Source of the DNA: JBCCMQ01 sp039026235
GTDB lineage: Bacteria > Pseudomonadota > Alphaproteobacteria > Rhodobacterales > Rhodobacteraceae
Reading direction: 5' to 3'
Assembly (NCBI GenBank): GCA_039026235.1
Contig: JBCCMQ010000004.1
Span: 62,001-126,000, forward strand
DNA length: 64,000 bases
Both the position numbers and the translations under genes were made by a program. Positions 42,034 through 51,140 of this stretch are shown here, piece after piece. Position 1 is the stretch's first letter; the number at the start of each line of letters is the position of its first letter. The notes under the pieces are model-generated. The model made no database searches. It was not told the DNA's origin and saw nothing but the letters and a program-made list of their open reading frames with translations.

Positions 42034-45000
42034 TGTAGAAAACCTCTCCAAAAAGGCCCGGACCGAACCGGTCCGAGACCTGTGCAACCTCAAATGTCAG
42101 GGGCCCAGTGGCTCCGTCGGCGGCCTGATCGGCAGCCGAATAGACCCAACCGGACGTTTCGGTTTCGGCTTCGCGCAGAACCGCGCCAGCGCTTCGAACG
42201 CGCACGATATAAAGCTCGCGCTCTTCGCCCAGCGGCACCTCGTAAGACTGCCAGCTGTCGCCATCGATCCGGCTCCGCCGAATCCAAGTCAGCTCGATAT
42301 CACCGGGGCTCGTCTGCACTGCACGCAGATGAACCGGTGCGTAGGGCCGCAGACCGACGCCGTCAAAGGCCGCTTCGATCTCGACGAAACTCGGATCATC
42401 AACCGGCTCGCCCGCGGGCCCAATCCGGTAGATCCGCGACAGTCCCCGTAGTCCTGAACGCAGCGGGATCTGCTGAACCGCCGGCGTCAGCATGACCACC
42501 GTGCTGCCTACGGGCCAGACCGTGGGAACAAGTCCTTCGGTCCCTGCTTGCCCCCGCAGGCGCAGGGTCAGCTCATAGGTGTTCTCACCCCCCAGTTCGG
42601 CGTTCTGAAACTGAAAGATCTCCCAGCCATCGGGGCTTCCGTCACCGATCGCCGCGGCATTGGCGCCGTTGAGCAGTGCCTCGAATTCCGCCGAGGCCAG
42701 GCTGCCACCGGAAAACTGAACCCGAAGTCCCGGCCCCCGGTCCAGAACAGACGGCATTGCAGCAGGAAGATCATTAAGCGTCATTCCGATAATTGACGGC
42801 GCACCAATCGATGCAACGGCGCTAAATCCGTCGCCGGTCGAAGACCTCAGTACCGCGACCTCTCCCGGCCAGGGGTCGCCCGCCACCGCCAAATGCGGTG
42901 CATCAACAACCTCGTCGCCGGTCAGCAACGGAAGATCCAGGAAAATCGGCAGCACCGGTTCCGGAGCATTAAAGATGTCGCTTCCAGCCGTGTCCTCTTC
43001 GGCGTCAGGGGCTGCGTAGATATTGCGCTCCACCCGGGTTGCTTCGATTTGGATCAGTCCCGAAGTCTCTGTCCGGTCGATGCGAAAATGGGCCATCGTC
43101 CCGTCGCTGTCGGGCAACGCCACAACATCGCCTGCGCCGAAACCCGTCTGCGACGGCGGCAGGGCCAGACGTACAGTATCACGCGCGACCCGTGCCTCGG
43201 CCAGCCAGCGCTCGACAATGGCTCGGGCTTCGGCCGGGTTCAGAACCATCGGCAGATCGCTTTGTTCGACCCCTCGCGAGACTTCGTCGGGGAAAATCGC
43301 TTCGGTCGACTGTGCCGAGAAATCGGCCCCGGCACGCGTGTAGTTTAGCCGCAAACGCCCCGCGATCTCGGCCTGGGGCGCCCTGATCCTTTCGACCGTG
43401 CTGTTGAGTTCATCGGACACGGCCAAAACCTCCGGGTTCAGCTGAACCACAGGTGCGCCGTCCCGCGTCCGGAAGACCAGCTTGCCGTCGCGTTCGCTTA
43501 CGTCAAAGGCGTGGGCCCGCATCAGAGGTTGCAGCGCCGACCGCGTGGTTCCGGTCTCCGAAATCGTATAGCCGCGCACCAGTCCGTAAAGCTCTGAGAC
43601 ATCGTAGTCAGCCACGCCCGCGCGCTCGCAAAGATCCGCGACCACGCTCGCCAGGCTCTGGGCCCCGATGCGTCCGCTTATCCAATGGCCGCGGGTCCAG
43701 TTGGCGCCGTCGCTCCAAACGTCGTCGCGGTTGGGAAAGGCTGGGTAAGGGCGCGCATCCCAGGCCCAGACAAACGCCCGCGAAAGATCGAGCATCGGCG
43801 CGCCGTAAATGTCCGAGACCGGATTGTTCGTGCCGTCTGCCCAGAATTCCAGCATTGCGCGGATGTATTGCTGCTGCAGAAAATCATCGCGGCGCCCGTT
43901 CGAAAACTTGGGCGGCACGCTTTCCGAAGACTTTGGGTCAAGGAACTTGTTGGGTTGGTTTGTCCCCTTGTCGATGGCCGAGCAACCGTATTCGGTGAAC
44001 CAGATAGGCTTCGATTGTGGAATCCAGGCGGTTGGTGTGGTCTGCCGGACGCCGCCAATTCTGTCGTGATGCGCATTTGCCCACCAGCTGGGTAGATCCT
44101 TGTAGCGGAACACCCATGGCTCGCCGTGGGCGCCATCTGTGATCGGCGCGCGGCGCTGCGACACCTCTTCCTCGGGCGACGGATAGAACCAGTCATAGCC
44201 CTCGCCGCCCAGAATATTGGCCTTCAGATAGTCGAGGCTATAAATCGACTTCCACGCCGCATCGGCGTGATCAAATCCGTCGCGCCAATCGGAAATCGGC
44301 ATGTAGTTGTCGATCCCGACCATGTCGATATTGGCGTCTGCCCAAAGCGGATCCAGATGGAAGAATACATCGCCGGTGCCGTCCTGGGGGTGATAGCCGA
44401 AGTATTCACTCCAATCGGCCGCATAGGTGATCTTGGCGTCGGGCAGGATCTGGCGCACATCGGCGGCAAGCGTCTTCAACGCACTGACGGCCGGAAAGCT
44501 GTTCGCAGCACCGCGAATACGCGTGAGCCCGCGCATTTCCGAGCCTATGCAGAATGCACCCACGCCACCCGCAGCGGCACAAAGATGAGCCTGATGCAGA
44601 ATAAAGCGCCTGTAAGACCATTCCGCCGGGCCTGAGTAGACCACGGTCGATCCGTTCCAGGAAAAATCGCCCGCAGCCGCCGTGCCGAAAAATGCCGCGA
44701 CTTCCGCAGCCGCCGTGGCGGTTCCATCGGGCGATCCGTCCAGCCCAGCGGCCAGCGAGGTCGTGATCCGGCCGCGCCACGGCAATGCCGGCTGACCAAT
44801 GCCGCCATCTAGGGGGTTGGGAAGCGCGTTGTCCTCCAACTGATCCATCAGGATAAACGGATAATACATCACCGCCTTACCCTGACCGGCCAAGCGGCTG
44901 ATCGCTTGAACGACAGACAGATCCGTGGGCGTCCCGCCATAGACCGGGCGACCATCGACCCTGGGCACCTCTTGAGCGTTGGTGCGGTTCAAACCCGACA

Positions 45001-46009
45001 CCCGCCAGGGCATCGTCGGCGCTTCCGAGGACTTCTGCTCGACCTTCGGGCGCAGCGTGCACTCGGACGCCCGCAGATCATCGCCAAACCAGCAGACCAC
45101 CAGTGACGCTGCCGTCAGCGCAGGCAGCTCTGCCATGAGGGTTTCGGTCGAGGTGACCATGTCGCTGCGCTTCGAAGCGCTGTTGACGTTGGCCGTCTTG
45201 CGGCGGCCCAGACCCAGATCATAGCTTACGCGCTGGGTCGCCAGCGCGTATTCGCCGGTCCCAGGTACAATCGCCATGGCCTGGATGTCTTCGGCAATGT
45301 CGCGCGGCGCATCGGCACCCTCCGGCCGGGCGGGCCGGATGACCTCAAAGCTAAGCTGCGGCACCCGGTTTCCGAATTGCTCCAGCGGCATGTCCTCGAT
45401 GACCACATAGGCGGTGCCGCGATAGGCCGGGGCATTGCCTGCCCCCTCAATCGCTTCGATCTTGGGATCGGGCAGTTGGGTGTCGCTGCCCGGGTAGAGC
45501 CGAATGTTAAAATTTCGTTTGGTCAGCTCTGCGCCATCGGCCCAGATCCGGCCCAGCGCATTGACCTCGCCCTCGCCCAGCGCCAGTGCCAGGCTGATGG
45601 AATAGGAATAGGTGATTACCGTCTCGTTCGCGGTCTGGGTTGCCGTGGCCGACCCCGGGGCGCCCTTGCCGCCCGACACCTGCGTCGTCGAGGTGACGGT
45701 TTGCGTGCTGACATCCTGGCTTTCGAGGAACTCGCTCGACCAGATCACCTGTCCCGCCACACGCGACTGGCCATAGATCACGCCCAGGGGCTGGCCTTCG
45801 CTGGCCGCCATCAGGAACAGCCGTTCGACCCGCGCACTTTCGCTGACCGTATCCGATCCCCCGACAATCCGCCCGCTCGATCCGTCGATGACCTGCCCCA
45901 GGGCCGCACCGGCGGCGCGCCCGATCACCGCACCGCTCAGGCCCAGTATCGATCCGCCCAGCGACGCCCCGATGGCGCCACCGGCGGCGCTCAGTACAAT
46001 TGTCGCCAT
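42026..46009 (-). CDS. GTA gp15: baseplate/tail multidomain protein with glycoside-hydrolase-like TIM barrel
   Basis: The 1327-residue protein is the largest in the window and matches RcGTA gp15, the megatron of the baseplate. The N-terminal 30-60 residues are Gly/Ala-rich. The middle (about residues 400-800) has a GH-like TIM barrel with CIGSEMRGL and WFTEYGCSAI carrying acidic catalytic-type residues, and the C-terminal third is beta-rich with tail-fibre-type folds. It binds or penetrates the cell envelope during DNA delivery. Confidence 0.93.
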   Translation of the reverse strand: MATIVLSAAGGAIGASLGGSILGLSGAVIGRAAGAALGQVIDGSSGRIVGGSDTVSESARVERLFLMAASEGQPLGVIYGQSRVAGQVIWSSEFLESQDVSTQTVTSTTQVSGGKGAPGSATATQTANETVITYSYSISLALALGEGEVNALGRIWADGAELTKRNFNIRLYPGSDTQLPDPKIEAIEGAGNAPAYRGTAYVVIEDMPLEQFGNRVPQLSFEVIRPARPEGADAPRDIAEDIQAMAIVPGTGEYALATQRVSYDLGLGRRKTANVNSASKRSDMVTSTETLMAELPALTAASLVVCWFGDDLRASECTLRPKVEQKSSEAPTMPWRVSGLNRTNAQEVPRVDGRPVYGGTPTDLSVVQAISRLAGQGKAVMYYPFILMDQLEDNALPNPLDGGIGQPALPWRGRITTSLAAGLDGSPDGTATAAAEVAAFFGTAAAGDFSWNGSTVVYSGPAEWSYRRFILHQAHLCAAAGGVGAFCIGSEMRGLTRIRGAANSFPAVSALKTLAADVRQILPDAKITYAADWSEYFGYHPQDGTGDVFFHLDPLWADANIDMVGIDNYMPISDWRDGFDHADAAWKSIYSLDYLKANILGGEGYDWFYPSPEEEVSQRRAPITDGAHGEPWVFRYKDLPSWWANAHHDRIGGVRQTTPTAWIPQSKPIWFTEYGCSAIDKGTNQPNKFLDPKSSESVPPKFSNGRRDDFLQQQYIRAMLEFWADGTNNPVSDIYGAPMLDLSRAFVWAWDARPYPAFPNRDDVWSDGANWTRGHWISGRIGAQSLASVVADLCERAGVADYDVSELYGLVRGYTISETGTTRSALQPLMRAHAFDVSERDGKLVFRTRDGAPVVQLNPEVLAVSDELNSTVERIRAPQAEIAGRLRLNYTRAGADFSAQSTEAIFPDEVSRGVEQSDLPMVLNPAEARAIVERWLAEARVARDTVRLALPPSQTGFGAGDVVALPDSDGTMAHFRIDRTETSGLIQIEATRVERNIYAAPDAEEDTAGSDIFNAPEPVLPIFLDLPLLTGDEVVDAPHLAVAGDPWPGEVAVLRSSTGDGFSAVASIGAPSIIGMTLNDLPAAMPSVLDRGPGLRVQFSGGSLASAEFEALLNGANAAAIGDGSPDGWEIFQFQNAELGGENTYELTLRLRGQAGTEGLVPTVWPVGSTVVMLTPAVQQIPLRSGLRGLSRIYRIGPAGEPVDDPSFVEIEAAFDGVGLRPYAPVHLRAVQTSPGDIELTWIRRSRIDGDSWQSYEVPLGEERELYIVRVRSAGAVLREAETETSGWVYSAADQAADGATGPLTFEVAQVSDRFGPGLFGEVFYNG

Positions 46010-46011
46010 GC

Positions 46012-46452
46012 TCAGGTCCTCTCAGGGAAAGCAAAACGCGCCACGACCCGACGCCGCCACGGCGCCGAAAGCGGGCTTTCAAGGACACCGTGGCCCGAAT
46101 ACGCATGAACAAAACTGGCCATAGGCCCAACCTCGGCCATCAGCCCCAAATGCTTGGCGACGGATCCTTCGCGCATCCGAAAAAGCAGCACGTCGCCGGG
46201 CGCTTCCGGACGATCAATTGCCTCCAGATGTCTCAGCGCCGCCTGCCAAAGATCCTCGGCACCACCCACCTCGGACCAGTCGCGGGTATAGGGCGGCACG
46301 GGCTCGGGTTCGACGCCATAAAGCGCCCTCCAAACCCCGCGCAACAAACCAAGGCAATCGGTACCGTGGTGCAGGGCCGAGGCCTGATGCCGATAGGGCG
46401 TGCCAATCCAGCGGCGCGCCTCGGCCACCGCGTCTGATCCGATCATGCTCAA
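46012..46452 (-). CDS. GTA gp14: NlpC/P60 cell-wall peptidase
   Basis: The 146-residue papain-like enzyme has the catalytic Cys in GTDCLGLLRG and His in KHLGLMAEV. It opens the recipient peptidoglycan during injection. It overlaps the DUF2163 gene by 4 bases and sits 2 bases before gp15. Confidence 0.93.
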   Translation of the reverse strand: MSMIGSDAVAEARRWIGTPYRHQASALHHGTDCLGLLRGVWRALYGVEPEPVPPYTRDWSEVGGAEDLWQAALRHLEAIDRPEAPGDVLLFRMREGSVAKHLGLMAEVGPMASFVHAYSGHGVLESPLSAPWRRRVVARFAFPERT

Positions 46453-47339
46453 GTGGACCGCCTTCCGCCATCATTGGCCTTACCGCGCACCGGATAAGCC
46501 GTAAGCCAGTCCTCGCCCGGGATTGTCGGAAACCCGCGGAAATTAAGGAAATTGCCGAATTTCGCCTTGCAGGTCTCGGCGCGCTTGTCGCAACCCGCTT
46601 CCAGCCGCACGCGGTCGCCGGCTTTCACCTCGGCACCCAGCGCTTCCCAAAGCTCGATTTCGCGACCTTCCGCGCGCTGCGCATCGAATTTGATAACGCC
46701 CGGCAGACCAGCCGCCGCGCCATCAAGAACAACCAGCCTGCCCCGCTCGAACCACCCGGCCACGAAGTCGGCCATCGGTCCGAGCCGAAAGATTCGCCTG
46801 TCTTCCTGTTCGATGATCGGGAGCTCGGTTGAAAACCCGCCCTGCCCCAGATCAAATTTGCAGCGCCCGTCGCCCAGGACGGCCGAACATACGTGCTGAT
46901 AGGCAAAGCCGCGGCCCTCGTTCAGCGCCTCGGTCATGCCGCGCAAATCGGCCCGGAATCCGGGTCCCGCCTGCACGACCTCGCCGATGCGGCCGCGAAA
47001 GCGCAACATGCGCTGGGCCGTGTCCTGCCAGTTGACCAGCCATGCGCGCACCTCGGCCCCGTCATAGCGTCCGGCGCGGATGTCTTCTTCGCGCACCTGC
47101 TCGGAATTCAGAATGCCCAGCGCCTCGGCATTGTCGACCGCAAGCCCGGTGGACTGCGACATGGTCTGGGCGCTCAGCCCGGTCTGGGCCGTATAGGTCA
47201 GATCGTCAAAGGCCAGATCCCGGTCGTGGTCGGTGAAGCCAAGAACCGCACCGTCGCGGCGGGTGACATCCCAGGCTCGGGCCACGGTCGTCGAACCGCT
47301 GGCCAGATGCGCGCGAAAGCCTGTCTGATCGATGCTCAT
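46449..47339 (-). CDS. GTA gp13: tail hub protein, DUF2163
   Basis: The 296-residue protein shows the DUF2163 domain with two Cys pairs, CSAVLGDGRC and CDKRAETC, four cysteines matching the iron-sulfur binding set known for the RcGTA hub. FTDHDRDLAFDDLTY is at the N-terminus. It forms the ring that joins tail tube to baseplate. Confidence 0.92.
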   Translation of the reverse strand: MSIDQTGFRAHLASGSTTVARAWDVTRRDGAVLGFTDHDRDLAFDDLTYTAQTGLSAQTMSQSTGLAVDNAEALGILNSEQVREEDIRAGRYDGAEVRAWLVNWQDTAQRMLRFRGRIGEVVQAGPGFRADLRGMTEALNEGRGFAYQHVCSAVLGDGRCKFDLGQGGFSTELPIIEQEDRRIFRLGPMADFVAGWFERGRLVVLDGAAAGLPGVIKFDAQRAEGREIELWEALGAEVKAGDRVRLEAGCDKRAETCKAKFGNFLNFRGFPTIPGEDWLTAYPVRGKANDGGRRST

Positions 47340-47968
47340 AGCCGGATCTCCACGACCGGCACGCTCGGCACGTCGCCTGCCTGAAAACTGGCAACCGAAG
47401 TAGTGATGCGGTCCGTGTCAAAGCGGACCGGCACATCGAATTCGAAGCCAGCCGTCACAGGTGCATCGACACCCGGAGCGTCCACAAACTGGATCGTTCC
47501 AGTCGAGACATTCAGCGTGTAGTGGACGGTCTCGACCAGCGGCTGGCCCGCAACCGCCACCTGAACACTGCCCGCCACGGGCTTGCGGATCGGCCGGCGA
47601 TAACTTTGCGCCCCAGACCGGTATTCCTTCGACAAGGTGAAATCCGTATTGATCCCGTCGCCGGTGCCGATCACTTGGTCCAACTCAGCTATCTCGGCGC
47701 TGGCGCGGCAGGATTTGTAATCGGCCCAGTCCTTCCACCGGAACCCATAAACCTGACCCTGGCGCGCTTCGAAGAACTCGATCAGCGTCTCAAGATCATC
47801 CAGGCTGCGCATGCCAAGCCCGGCGTCATAGCGCCGGCGCGAATCCGACCAGGGCGTGTTGCGCTCTTCATACCCGTTGGCCAGCGTGACAATTTCTGTC
47901 CGCCGCTCTGGCCCGCCAACCGAGCCAAAGCTCAGGGACGCGGGAAATCTCTCTTCGTGAAAGGCCAT
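47336..47968 (-). CDS. GTA gp12: distal tail protein, DUF2460
   Basis: The 210-residue DUF2460 (TIGR02217) protein starts MAFHEERFPASLSFGSVGG and has FRWKDWADYKS, both family hallmarks. It is the distal tail component next to the tape measure end. It overlaps gp13 by 4 bases. Confidence 0.93.
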   Translation of the reverse strand: MAFHEERFPASLSFGSVGGPERRTEIVTLANGYEERNTPWSDSRRRYDAGLGMRSLDDLETLIEFFEARQGQVYGFRWKDWADYKSCRASAEIAELDQVIGTGDGINTDFTLSKEYRSGAQSYRRPIRKPVAGSVQVAVAGQPLVETVHYTLNVSTGTIQFVDAPGVDAPVTAGFEFDVPVRFDTDRITTSVASFQAGDVPSVPVVEIRL

Positions 47969-47999
47969 GGAACTCCCCTGCGCAGCCCGGCGGGCGCGC

Positions 48000-48662
48000 T
48001 CAACGGTTACGGTTGGCGCGGCTCAGCGCGCGGCTTACTTGGGTTGCGATCTGTCCCTGGCTTCGCTGAAAGCCCTGAACATCCGGCGTCGAGATATTCA
48101 TGGTCACGTTGACCGGGCGCCCGCCGCCGGCCGCCTGCACACCAAGCTTGCCATCGGCACCGCGCCGCAGCGGCATGATCGCCTCGGGTCCAGCCTCGCC
48201 CATCAGCCCCATGCCACCCCGCATGGGAAACATTGTCGGCCCGCCGACAATGCCGCCGCTGGCGAAGGGCGTGACGCGGCCCTGGGTAAAGGCGCCGCCC
48301 TTGGCAAAGGGCATAAGCGACTGGATCACCCCTTCGATGGACCCACCCAGAACGCCGCCGAAATGGTCGGCCACGGGACGCACCGAAGCGCTGTAGGTCG
48401 TCCGAAGGATTGAATCGCCCAGGTCCTTCAAAACCTCCGACAACTCGGCACTGCCGAACAGCAAATCATCGAAAGACCGACGAAGCCCTGCGCTGATCCC
48501 GGTGGATAGCCGATAAACTTCGCGGTTGGCGTCCGCGATCGTGGCCTGCATACGGGTCAGCTCAAGCTGAAACTCAGCCGTCAGCGCGCTTGCCGATCCC
48601 AGGCTGTCTTCCAAAGCAACGATCTGCCCTTCCAGCGGCCCGATGCCGTCAATGTCGTCCAT
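48000..48662 (-). CDS. GTA gp11: tail tape measure protein
   Basis: The 220-residue product has an N-terminal coiled coil and a Gly/Pro-rich middle (PFAKGGAFTQGRVTPFASGG and GPTMFPMRGGMGLMGEAGPE), the pattern of a short tape measure. The short length predicts a short tail, as known for RcGTA. It begins 5 bases after gp10.1. Confidence 0.9.
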   Translation of the reverse strand: MDDIDGIGPLEGQIVALEDSLGSASALTAEFQLELTRMQATIADANREVYRLSTGISAGLRRSFDDLLFGSAELSEVLKDLGDSILRTTYSASVRPVADHFGGVLGGSIEGVIQSLMPFAKGGAFTQGRVTPFASGGIVGGPTMFPMRGGMGLMGEAGPEAIMPLRRGADGKLGVQAAGGGRPVNVTMNISTPDVQGFQRSQGQIATQVSRALSRANRNR

Positions 48663-48667
48663 GCCTG

Positions 48668-48862
48668 CTACTCCTCGCCCTTACTGTCGGGAAATGCCTG
48701 CGCCAGGCGGTCCAGCCCGGCGCGGCTCAGGGGCGCGCCCTGCCCGTCCTTGCCCAGCAAAACGGTCAGCTCATACGGCGTAAGCGCCCAGAAAGCTTCC
48801 GGACGCAGCCGCAGCCCCTGCAGACCGACACGCAACAGCGCCGGCCAGTCAAAACGGTTCAC
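48668..48862 (-). CDS. GTA gp10.1: tail assembly chaperone-like small protein (rcc01693 type)
   Basis: The 64-residue protein (DWPALLRVGLQGLRLRPEAF, then WALTPYELTVLLG) matches the small gp10.1 of RcGTA (TIGR02216). It probably works with gp10 as a tail chaperone. It overlaps gp10 by 4 bases. Confidence 0.88.
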   Translation of the reverse strand: MNRFDWPALLRVGLQGLRLRPEAFWALTPYELTVLLGKDGQGAPLSRAGLDRLAQAFPDSKGEE

Positions 48863-49182
48863 GACGGCTGCTCGGCACCGGCGAAGGCCCGGGCCAGAAG
48901 CTGCCCCGCCGCCCGCGCCGCACCCACAGGACCGCCGTCTATCTCAGCCGACAGAAGATCCTGGGCGGTGCCGCGCCAGCCGCCGCCGCGCAATCCCGCG
49001 ACGATCAGTGCCAGAACATCCCGGCTTGAAAACGCACCGTTTTCAAATCGCCCGACCAGATCGATCAGCGTGTCAGCCTCCATCTGGGCCTCCAGCTCGG
49101 CCAGCGCGCCCAGCGTCAGTTTCAGCAACCGCGGCTCGCCGTCGATCACCAGCGTCACCTCACCCGTCCAGGGGTTAGCCAT
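48859..49182 (-). CDS. GTA gp10: tail chaperone, GTA TIM-like family
   Basis: The 107-residue protein (NPWTGEVTLVIDGEPRLLKL, then TLGALAELEAQM) matches RcGTA gp10, a small tail assembly chaperone. Its start overlaps the tail tube gene stop by 1 base (TGATG). Confidence 0.88.
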   Translation of the reverse strand: MANPWTGEVTLVIDGEPRLLKLTLGALAELEAQMEADTLIDLVGRFENGAFSSRDVLALIVAGLRGGGWRGTAQDLLSAEIDGGPVGAARAAGQLLARAFAGAEQPS

Positions 49183-49595
49183 CAGATCGCCGTAAAGTTC
49201 AGCGCGCCGGCCGACGCCAGGGTCAGCTCATAGGTGGCCTCGCCATTGTGGCTGCCGGCATATTCGATACCAGTGATCTGGAACGGGCCTTCGACAATGC
49301 CGAAATCCGGAATGATCACCTGAAAAGCGGGTGTCAGCCCGTCAAAGAAAATCTGCCGGGCGCGTTCGTCCGTGGCTTCATCGCGGAAGACACCGGACCC
49401 CGAAATACTGGCCGACTTGACGCCGGCGCCGCCCAAAAGCTCGCGCCAGCCGCCCTGGGATTCCAGGCTCGTGACATCCACGCTTTCGGTGTTGAACGAT
49501 ATCCGCGTGGCCCTCAGCCCCGCGATGGTTTGAAAGGAACCTCCCCCGGTGAGGTCCAGCTTGATCAGCAGGTCTTTGCCGTTCTGGGCAGCCAT
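49182..49595 (-). CDS. GTA gp9: major tail tube protein (TP901-1 type)
   Basis: The product of 137 residues begins MAAQNGKDLLIKLDLTGGGS and contains SFNTESVDVTSLESQGGWRE and YAGSHNGEATYEL, highly conserved in GTA tail tubes. It stacks in rings to make the tail. The open frame continues to 49616 but the ATG at 49595 matches relatives. Confidence 0.94.
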   Translation of the reverse strand: MAAQNGKDLLIKLDLTGGGSFQTIAGLRATRISFNTESVDVTSLESQGGWRELLGGAGVKSASISGSGVFRDEATDERARQIFFDGLTPAFQVIIPDFGIVEGPFQITGIEYAGSHNGEATYELTLASAGALNFTAI

Positions 49596-49638
49596 GGCCT
49601 TGTCTCCGATTTCCAAAAGGGCGGCGTCGTCAGACGCC

Positions 49639-50049
49639 TTAGTCTTCGTCCACGCGGGCGCGGAACTTCAGATCGATCCGGCGAATGTCGCCGTCCTCCA
49701 CGCGTCGCGCGCGCGCCGACAGAAAGCGCAGCGACAGAAGGCGCCCCCGCGACAGGGTCAGATCCGCATCGACCAGCGCGTCCGATATCAGCGCGGCAAC
49801 GTCCTTGGCGGTGTGAAACCCCGCCTCTTCGGTCACCACTGACACGGTAAAGTCGTGCCAGGCCCCGCTGTTGCCCGCGTCCGAGGCGTCTTTGGCGTCC
49901 TCTGGGCCCAGGCTGACGTAGGTCTTCGGCGCGATGCCCGAAGGCGCGGCGTCATAGATCGCGGTGCCCACCGACGCGGTCAGGGCAGTGTCGGCAAACA
50001 GGCGCTGATAGACCGCTTCCTGCAGCGCCGCAGCGGATGCATAGCTCAT
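49639..50049 (-). CDS. GTA gp8: tail terminator/head-tail protein, DUF3168
   Basis: The 136-residue DUF3168 protein (LQEAVYQRLFADTALTASVG, then YDAAPSGIAPKTYVSLG) sits at the head-tail junction. It overlaps gp7 by 4 bases. Confidence 0.92.
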   Translation of the reverse strand: MSYASAAALQEAVYQRLFADTALTASVGTAIYDAAPSGIAPKTYVSLGPEDAKDASDAGNSGAWHDFTVSVVTEEAGFHTAKDVAALISDALVDADLTLSRGRLLSLRFLSARARRVEDGDIRRIDLKFRARVDED

Positions 50050-50384
50050 GTCACCACCTCTTCGCTGGCGTAACAGACAAGATATCGTCCGTCGGGGTCG
50101 CGTTCGGTCACCGCGTGGATCTGAAAAATCCGGCTACCATCGACCAGCCGCTGTTCGGGCTTCGGCCGCGACGGCGCGCCGACCGGCGCCGCCCGCACGG
50201 TAATGCGGTAGGATACCGTGGACACCGTCACGAGGTTGCCCGCGGTCTCGGACCCCGACCGCGCCCGAACGTCGGCCCAAAGCGTACCAAGCGCGGTCCA
50301 GGTCAGCGTATAGCCCCCGGCACCGTCCGGAACCTGCTGCGGCTCCTCCAGCACCAGCGGCCGGGTCAGAACAGGCGTCTTCAT
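50046..50384 (-). CDS. GTA gp7: head-tail adaptor (stopper)
   Basis: The 112-residue SPP1 gp16-like head-closure protein has LTRPLVLEEPQQVPDGAGGY and the conserved LWADVRARSGSE. It closes the portal channel. Its start overlaps the gp6 stop by 1 base. Confidence 0.92.
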   Translation of the reverse strand: MKTPVLTRPLVLEEPQQVPDGAGGYTLTWTALGTLWADVRARSGSETAGNLVTVSTVSYRITVRAAPVGAPSRPKPEQRLVDGSRIFQIHAVTERDPDGRYLVCYASEEVVT

Positions 50385-50980
50385 CAGAAGGCCCCCGCGG
50401 TAAGCCGCAGCGCCCGGTAAGGCGCGATCAGCGCAAGAACCGCCGCCGGCAGGCCGTCACCGGACGACCCGGTGTCATGGCGCCGCTCGTAAAAGGATGC
50501 CGACAGCATCAGCACCGCCCGTTGCAGATCGGGCGGCACATCGGTCCAGGCCGCCCCGTAACCCGCCGTCAGCAGAAGCTCTGCCGCACCGCCTGACGGA
50601 ATGACCGGCAGCACGGTGCCAAGCGCTTCGATATGGGGTTGGTTCAGATGGGCAATCAGGCGGTAGCTCGTGGCCGCAACGGCCGTTGCCGTACCGGCCC
50701 GATCCACCACTGAAAAGACGTCGATCGACTGCACCGGTGCCACCGGGATCGGCTGGCACCGGTTATCCCGCCAGGCGGTCAAGCTCAGCGAAAAGCCCCG
50801 CGCGATCAGCGCTTTGCCGGTCCGCTGCTCGATGGCCGCCAGGGCCGCACGCAAACAGGTCTCCAGAAGACCATCCTGAACCGTGTCGTCCGAAAATCCG
50901 GTGCCCAGCCGCAGGTGGTCCCGGAACTGCGATACCGGCAGCGCCGCTGCGGGCACCGAGCCTTGCTCGATCAGCATCAT
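50384..50980 (-). CDS. GTA gp6: head-tail connector adaptor
   Basis: The product of 198 residues (MMLIEQGSVPAAALPVSQFR, then DHLRLGTGF) is a phage gp6-like connector that binds the portal. The open frame extends to 51085, through the hairpin region after the capsid gene, but the ATG pair at 50980 is the natural start. It is separated from capsid by 160 bases with two hairpins. Confidence 0.92.
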   Translation of the reverse strand: MMLIEQGSVPAAALPVSQFRDHLRLGTGFSDDTVQDGLLETCLRAALAAIEQRTGKALIARGFSLSLTAWRDNRCQPIPVAPVQSIDVFSVVDRAGTATAVAATSYRLIAHLNQPHIEALGTVLPVIPSGGAAELLLTAGYGAAWTDVPPDLQRAVLMLSASFYERRHDTGSSGDGLPAAVLALIAPYRALRLTAGAF

Positions 50981-51004
50981 AGGGATGATCTCCGAAAATC
51001 TCGT

Positions 51005-51020
51005 CCGTCCGAATGGACGG
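51005..51020. other. Hairpin before gp6
   Basis: CCGTCC-GAAT-GGACGG at 51005-51020 is a 6-bp stem with a tetraloop, 25 bases upstream of the gp6 start and downstream of the stronger capsid-end hairpin. It could affect gp6 translation. Confidence 0.5.
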
Positions 51021-51100
51021 GCACGTGCGCTCCGCATGGCTCGGACGGAGGAATAGCCGCTAGAATGCGGAAAATGGGTGTGCACGCGCCCGCCCGCTCA

Positions 51101-51127
51101 GGACCGGCTCCGCCCCGGAGCCGGTCC
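51101..51127. other. Strong hairpin directly after the capsid gene
   Basis: GGACCGGCTCCG-CCC-CGGAGCCGGTCC is a perfect 12-bp stem with a 3-base loop, 14 bases past the capsid stop. It lacks a T run, so it may stabilise the capsid RNA end or partly stop transcription, letting capsid exceed downstream tail proteins. Similar post-capsid structures are plausible in other GTAs. Confidence 0.65.
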
Positions 51128-51140
51128 CACGCGTTCAGCC

